Below are positions 60,476 to 64,000 of a stretch of 64,000 nt of DNA, in pieces (the first letter of the stretch is position 1; each line of letters opens with the position of its first letter). The notes beneath the pieces were generated by a model. The model worked only from the letters and a program-made list of their open reading frames with translations. It did not search any database and was not told where the DNA came from. Origin of the DNA: Neptunitalea lumnitzerae (lineage in GTDB: Bacteria; Bacteroidota; Bacteroidia; Flavobacteriales; Flavobacteriaceae); contig NZ_BRVO01000002.1 in the NCBI RefSeq assembly GCF_027924185.1, positions 1,054,001 through 1,118,000 of the forward strand, given 5' to 3'. The position numbers were made by a program, and so were the translations under genes.

Positions 60476-62226
60476 AGTTTACTTATGGTTTCATGATATT
60501 GTTGAATCAACTCTCCTTTAAATTGTGCTAGCAGTTTATCAAAAGAATCTTTTCCTTTCAGTGTTGATTGGTGTGCTCGGTCTCTTTGTTCTAACCCTTG
60601 AATACGGCGTTGTACGGCACGCTGACTATCTTGTATTTTTGTTTTATGCTCATCTGAAGCTACAGAAAAAGTATGTTCTAATTCACCTATAAATTCATTC
60701 AATTCATCTCGTAAAGTACTTACCAATTCTCGTAACCATTCGTCTCCCAACTTTTTTACAATGCTTTTACTCTCCTTATAAAGAGTATCTCTCATTCTAT
60801 TTAATTCATTTTTATAATCAAGCTCCTTTTGTTCTTTGGTGTGTTTTAAAAATTTATAAAAGGTATAAATAGCAAAAGGTGCCAAAGCCAGTCCTATATA
60901 GGGTATATACTCACCTACAGACTTACGTAAAGAAGGAACAAAACGTAAAATCATCATTAATGAAAACACCGTCATAAATGGCTTCAAAGCAGCCCTTATA
61001 TAATCACCCGTTTCTAGGTTTTTCTTATCGGTCTCATAGCGTTGCACAAACTGATTGTACTCTACTATGTTAGCTTCTACTCTAGATAGATTAAATTGAA
61101 TATTTGGGCTATATGAAAATTCAATGTGATATTGCTCTAATTTCTTTTTACAATCTTCAATTTCTTGATTCAAAAATTCTTTCAACGAAAAAACATCCTG
61201 ATCCATTTGATTTCTAATTCCTGTAGCAATCATCTGCGATACATGGGTAAGTTTTTCCTCTGGTAAACTCATTTTTAATTTTCCTGCTATAACCTGTTCT
61301 TCCAGAGTAGCTATCTCATCAATTTCAGTACTTACTTTATACATTAAAGAGTTTTCTTGTCTGGATTGATTCATTTTTATAACAGCATCATTTACACCTC
61401 TTTCAAACTCTGAGAAATCTCTTTGTAAATTCTTTTTAATCCCTTGATAAAGCTCTCTAAAATTTAGTTGTTCATCTTGCTTTACTTGGTTAATATCTTG
61501 TTGGGCATTAAATTTTTTAGTTTTAATATCTTTTTCTTGCTGAACTACATATTGATAAAAAGCATCACTTATTTTCTCTAAGCCTTGTAACAATCGTGCT
61601 CCATAAAAAATAGGCAACATACTGGTTATACCTTTAGACGCCAGTAACACCTCTATGCTTTCAGGCATATTCTTATAACTAGTAGGAAGTACTTTTAACT
61701 CTCCAGAGGTTTTAAGAAATTGATTCTCTGAAGTATTTATAAAAAATAAGATCCCTCCCTCAGATTGCAGGCGTAGTGCTATCGTCTCAAACTCACCAGA
61801 ACCAGGAGCTTCATCCGAAAGCCAAAATGCTAATTTAAATACGGGTTGTATGGCTGCTGTACTACGTATAGGCAAGTGAGCAGAATTATAAAACTTTAAC
61901 CGAAGGTTAACCCCGGTAAAATTAACTAGGGTTTCATATGAGTAACGAGTTTTAGCATTCGTAATAGCTATCTGAATATCTTCAACTAAAACTTCATTGA
62001 CACCTAAAAACTTAACAATCTTTTTTAAATCATCGAAAGATGGAGTGTCTAAAAATATAATTTCAGCAGGAAGTGCGTCTGGAGAAACTACCCTTCTTCT
62101 CATTTCTTCCAGATGTGTAATAAGATGATGCCCCATCTGTATACCTGGATAATTTTTCATTAAATCATACAGGCTATCAACAGCTTTAACATATCTGTTA
62201 TAAAAAACTTTTGGTACGGTAATCAA
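60472..62226 (-). CDS. coiled-coil membrane protein of the Hsp70 operon, dynamin-like layout
   Basis: 584 residues. Layout: an alpha/beta N-domain (about 1-215) with PAEIIFLDTPSFDDLKKIV at 53-71 (a G3-like DTP motif without any P-loop GxxxxGKS), long coiled coils (215-400), two adjacent membrane helices (about 415-430 and 440-460, KPFMTVFSLMMILRFVPSLR, then YIGLALAPFAIYTFY), and a C-terminal coiled coil (465-584). That order resembles dynamin-related membrane proteins such as mitofusins, but the GTP-binding loop is absent, so I call it a pseudo-dynamin-like candidate only. Start: TTG at 62226; no ATG lies before residue 31 and an in-frame stop is three codons upstream. Confidence 0.8.
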   Translation of the reverse strand: MITVPKVFYNRYVKAVDSLYDLMKNYPGIQMGHHLITHLEEMRRRVVSPDALPAEIIFLDTPSFDDLKKIVKFLGVNEVLVEDIQIAITNAKTRYSYETLVNFTGVNLRLKFYNSAHLPIRSTAAIQPVFKLAFWLSDEAPGSGEFETIALRLQSEGGILFFINTSENQFLKTSGELKVLPTSYKNMPESIEVLLASKGITSMLPIFYGARLLQGLEKISDAFYQYVVQQEKDIKTKKFNAQQDINQVKQDEQLNFRELYQGIKKNLQRDFSEFERGVNDAVIKMNQSRQENSLMYKVSTEIDEIATLEEQVIAGKLKMSLPEEKLTHVSQMIATGIRNQMDQDVFSLKEFLNQEIEDCKKKLEQYHIEFSYSPNIQFNLSRVEANIVEYNQFVQRYETDKKNLETGDYIRAALKPFMTVFSLMMILRFVPSLRKSVGEYIPYIGLALAPFAIYTFYKFLKHTKEQKELDYKNELNRMRDTLYKESKSIVKKLGDEWLRELVSTLRDELNEFIGELEHTFSVASDEHKTKIQDSQRAVQRRIQGLEQRDRAHQSTLKGKDSFDKLLAQFKGELIQQYHETISKL

Positions 62227-62306
62227 AACAATTTATGATTAGGTTAGTGTTCTTTAATCATTAAGACTATATACTTCTAGGACTTGCTCCTAAATATTTT
62301 TTTCTT

Positions 62307-62885
62307 TTAAAACATAAAGCCGTTACCACCATCCTCATTAGATGCTGATGAGCGAATACTCTCTATTTCAGACAAAATTCCTTGTGCTTCCGATTTAAAA
62401 CTTTCTAATTCTGCTAATACCTGTTCAGCATTTTGTTTTTCAGTTTCTAAATCTGCCTTTAAAATTTCAGCCTCCTGCTTTAATGCTTCTATTTCTTCTT
62501 TTAAACTAAAGGTTTCTTCTTTAAGAGCTGTACTTTCTTCACGTAAGCCAATTATTTCCTCCTTTAAATGAAACGACTCTTCTTTGAGTCCTGTTACTTC
62601 TTCGTGCATGGCATTAACCTCTTCTTTAGAACTTTCTAAATGTGCTAATACATTCTCAATTTGCTCATTTGTTTCTTGTGCAGTATCCTTGAGGTTCTCT
62701 ATAAGGTTTACATTTTCCGTTGCACTCTGATGATACTGTTGCAACTCTTCTGTAATTCCTTGTGCATTAGATGCTTTATCTATAAGCTCATCTAAAGAAC
62801 TACTAGCATTTGCAAATACATCATTTAAATCGGTAGTACCATTAAGGGAATCATTTGTTGGTATTTCATCATTTGAATAATCCAT
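62307..62885 (-). CDS. coiled-coil protein with seven-residue tandem repeats
   Basis: 192 residues, no membrane helix. The N-terminus is Asp/Asn-rich and disordered-looking; 45-95 is coiled coil; residues about 94-149 are eight near-identical heptads of the form LKEExxx (for example LKEESFH, LKEEIIG, LREESTA), visible also as 21-base DNA repeats; a second coiled coil follows to 180, then a Gly-rich end. A rod or linker that could join the other membrane proteins of the operon. No enzyme motif; function unknown. Confidence 0.78.
   Translation of the reverse strand: MDYSNDEIPTNDSLNGTTDLNDVFANASSSLDELIDKASNAQGITEELQQYHQSATENVNLIENLKDTAQETNEQIENVLAHLESSKEEVNAMHEEVTGLKEESFHLKEEIIGLREESTALKEETFSLKEEIEALKQEAEILKADLETEKQNAEQVLAELESFKSEAQGILSEIESIRSSASNEDGGNGFMF
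62439..62606 (-). repeat. 21-base tandem repeats coding for heptads
   Basis: Eight 21-base units encode the consecutive heptads of the 192-residue coiled-coil protein. Units differ at some positions, so the array is old rather than freshly expanded, but such arrays change copy number easily. Confidence 0.7.
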
Positions 62886-62918
62886 TGTAAAAAGTTTTAA
62901 AAGTTAAAGGGTAAATAG

Positions 62919-63815
62919 TTAAATAGCCGAAACCATACTGGCAAACACTTGTAATTTATATTGTAGAGATAAAGCAATTTCTGGATCTGGATTTAAACTA
63001 ACAATCTCAAGCACCTCTTCTTCCACAACTAAATTCTCTTCTATAATGCTCTGCACTGTTTCTTCATCAAGCAAAGTATCCACATCAATTTCAGTATCTA
63101 TCTGAAAATCGTCACTTAAAACTCCCTCTTCAGGCAGTTCAATTTCATTTTCTATAATGGGAGGTTCCTCTAATTCTTCTACAACAGGAACTTCTTCATT
63201 TTCTTTTATCGGCTCTTCTGGCTCTATAAATTCTTCTGGCGTAGTAACGGGTTGTAATATTTCAGGATTTTCCTTTACTTCTTGCAGTGTATTATCTATC
63301 TCTTCAATGTCTAAATAATGAAACACAGTTAAAGAAACTCCGGCTGCTGCTAAAACCGCAGCTGATCCTATTAGAGTGGTATGTAAACTTCCTCTTTTAG
63401 TGATTACTTGCTTATTATCTTTCAAATATTCATAAGAACTGCTGATAGTTTCTTTCTCTTCAACAGGTAAATCTTCATACTTTTTCTCTACCTCTGCCCA
63501 ATCATCAGATGGTTTACACCCAACATCCTGAAGTGCATTTACAGTTTTAAAATAGGTTTTATTAGCATCTACCACCTTATCAGCAAACTCTTGGTAAGCT
63601 CCGTTCAACTTCTCTAGCTCAACTTTCAATTCTTGTTTAGATACTTCATCTGCGGTATTAATAGCAGTTTCCAAAATACCTACTTTTATTTTGTAAGCCT
63701 TTTTCACCTGAGAAAACTTAGAAGACATTTCCAGATTCAGTATTTTAAAAATACTCGTATCGGGCAGACGGTTTATAATTGGCAAGCTCATACTAACTAT
63801 TTGATTTACGTTCAC
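62919..63815 (-). CDS. membrane protein with J-like N-domain and acidic tail, first gene of the Hsp70 operon
   Basis: 298 residues. Residues about 21-80 (SIFKILNLEMSSKFSQVKKA, then LEKLNGAYQEFADKVVDAN) resemble J-domain helices I to III, but the HPD tripeptide is missing. A membrane helix follows at about 146-167 (HTTLIGSAAVLAAAGVSLTV), then a very acidic Glu/Pro/Ile/Val-rich segment (175-275). It is the first gene of the operon. Start: GTG at 63815 gives the full frame; an in-frame ATG at 63791 (MSLPIINRL) is equally possible and perhaps better. No known family recognised beyond the J-like fold. Confidence 0.75.
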   Translation of the reverse strand: MNVNQIVSMSLPIINRLPDTSIFKILNLEMSSKFSQVKKAYKIKVGILETAINTADEVSKQELKVELEKLNGAYQEFADKVVDANKTYFKTVNALQDVGCKPSDDWAEVEKKYEDLPVEEKETISSSYEYLKDNKQVITKRGSLHTTLIGSAAVLAAAGVSLTVFHYLDIEEIDNTLQEVKENPEILQPVTTPEEFIEPEEPIKENEEVPVVEELEEPPIIENEIELPEEGVLSDDFQIDTEIDVDTLLDEETVQSIIEENLVVEEEVLEIVSLNPDPEIALSLQYKLQVFASMVSAI

Positions 63816-64000
63816 ATAAAAAGAAAAGACTATTTCACAGTACTTAAAAACACCATCAAATTTCTATTCTTTAAATTTACAATATCTCCTATACTATTCA
63901 ATAGGAAAACCCCTATCAACGATTAGAATGTATCTACATACCGTTAATATAACCTTCTACAAACTAAAAAATTAAATAATAGCTCTAATAGCCTGATACC
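63816..64000 (-). promoter_or_regulatory. upstream region of the Hsp70 operon, no gene seen
   Basis: 185 bases without a supported gene. On the minus strand TAAATTTA at 63872-63879 is one base off TAnnTTTG, about 57 bases before the GTG start, and a small inverted repeat (ATAGG / CCTAT) lies near 63890-63905. Either could be regulatory; evidence is weak. Confidence 0.3.

Noticed and set aside
62439-62606. Tandem 21-base units as a CRISPR array
   Set aside because: Units are contiguous without spacers and remain in frame within a coiled-coil gene.
63633-63926. 97-residue plus-strand frame at the right edge
   Set aside because: Antisense to the first Hsp70-operon gene and its leader, with no recognisable domain.

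Overview
The window is a chromosomal segment of a Bacteroidota bacterium, almost certainly a Flavobacteriaceae member and probably marine. The DNA is visibly AT-rich and coding-dense. Several genes are preceded by the Bacteroidota -7 promoter element TAnnTTTG. Family-typical markers include a type IX secretion (T9SS) sorting domain, CarboxypepD_reg/TonB-dependent receptors, DUF4252 proteins, a type III plus a type II glutamine synthetase, and an RNase Y/ZapA neighbourhood. No rRNA, phage, transposase, integrase or CRISPR array was seen. One tRNA (Thr, TGT) and one strong candidate 6S RNA were found.

Layout. 1-10.1 kb: housekeeping genes (rlmH, rdgB, a DEAD-box helicase), a BamA-like barrel, a GH13 amylase, and a secreted protein / ECF sigma / RskA-type anti-sigma set. 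10.2-16.2 kb: sirtuin, glycosyltransferase, haem-binding protein, the HEAT-like / NUDIX / purB operon and a metallophosphoesterase. 16.4-21.2 kb: a large TPR protein with an outer-membrane barrel. 21.4-31.1 kb: an FtsE-like ATPase followed by a surface-glycan locus on mixed strands, with GT2, GT4 and other transferases, a Wzx flippase, a sulfotransferase and FdtA/FdtB-type amino-sugar enzymes. 31.2-38.5 kb: kynureninase, O-methyltransferase, PAP2, a TatA-like protein, a thioredoxin-like lipoprotein, gpmI, GNAT, a Crp/Fnr regulator and an NAD(P)-binding protein. 38.5-46 kb: divergent glutamine synthetases III and II, a cation exchanger, a T9SS cargo protein and a phytase-like esterase. 46-53.5 kb: rny / 6S RNA candidate / zapA / a coiled-coil protein, then an M23 peptidase with a TonB-dependent receptor. 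53.5-57.4 kb: tRNA-Thr, a sigma / membrane protein / DUF4252 stress-type operon, and an S41 protease.

The most unusual part is the right end (57.5-63.8 kb), a five-gene minus-strand operon built round a short Hsp70 without a lid. The Hsp70 start overlaps the stop of a 584-residue coiled-coil protein with a two-helix membrane hairpin. The other members are two membrane proteins whose N-termini look like J-domains but lack the HPD motif, and a heptad-repeat coiled-coil protein. I infer a membrane-attached Hsp70 machine; I do not recognise it as a named system and its function is unknown.

In several places the longest open frame starts inside a promoter or terminator, so I moved the start inward: 2569, 4425, 5303, 10233, 25669, 32614 and 48601 on the plus strand, and 36353, 36892, 54225 and 55770 on the minus strand. 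One acetyltransferase has its conserved N-terminus encoded upstream of the first ATG without any standard start codon. No gap of more than 300 bases lacks a gene. The 185 bases after 63815 hold only possible regulatory sequence.
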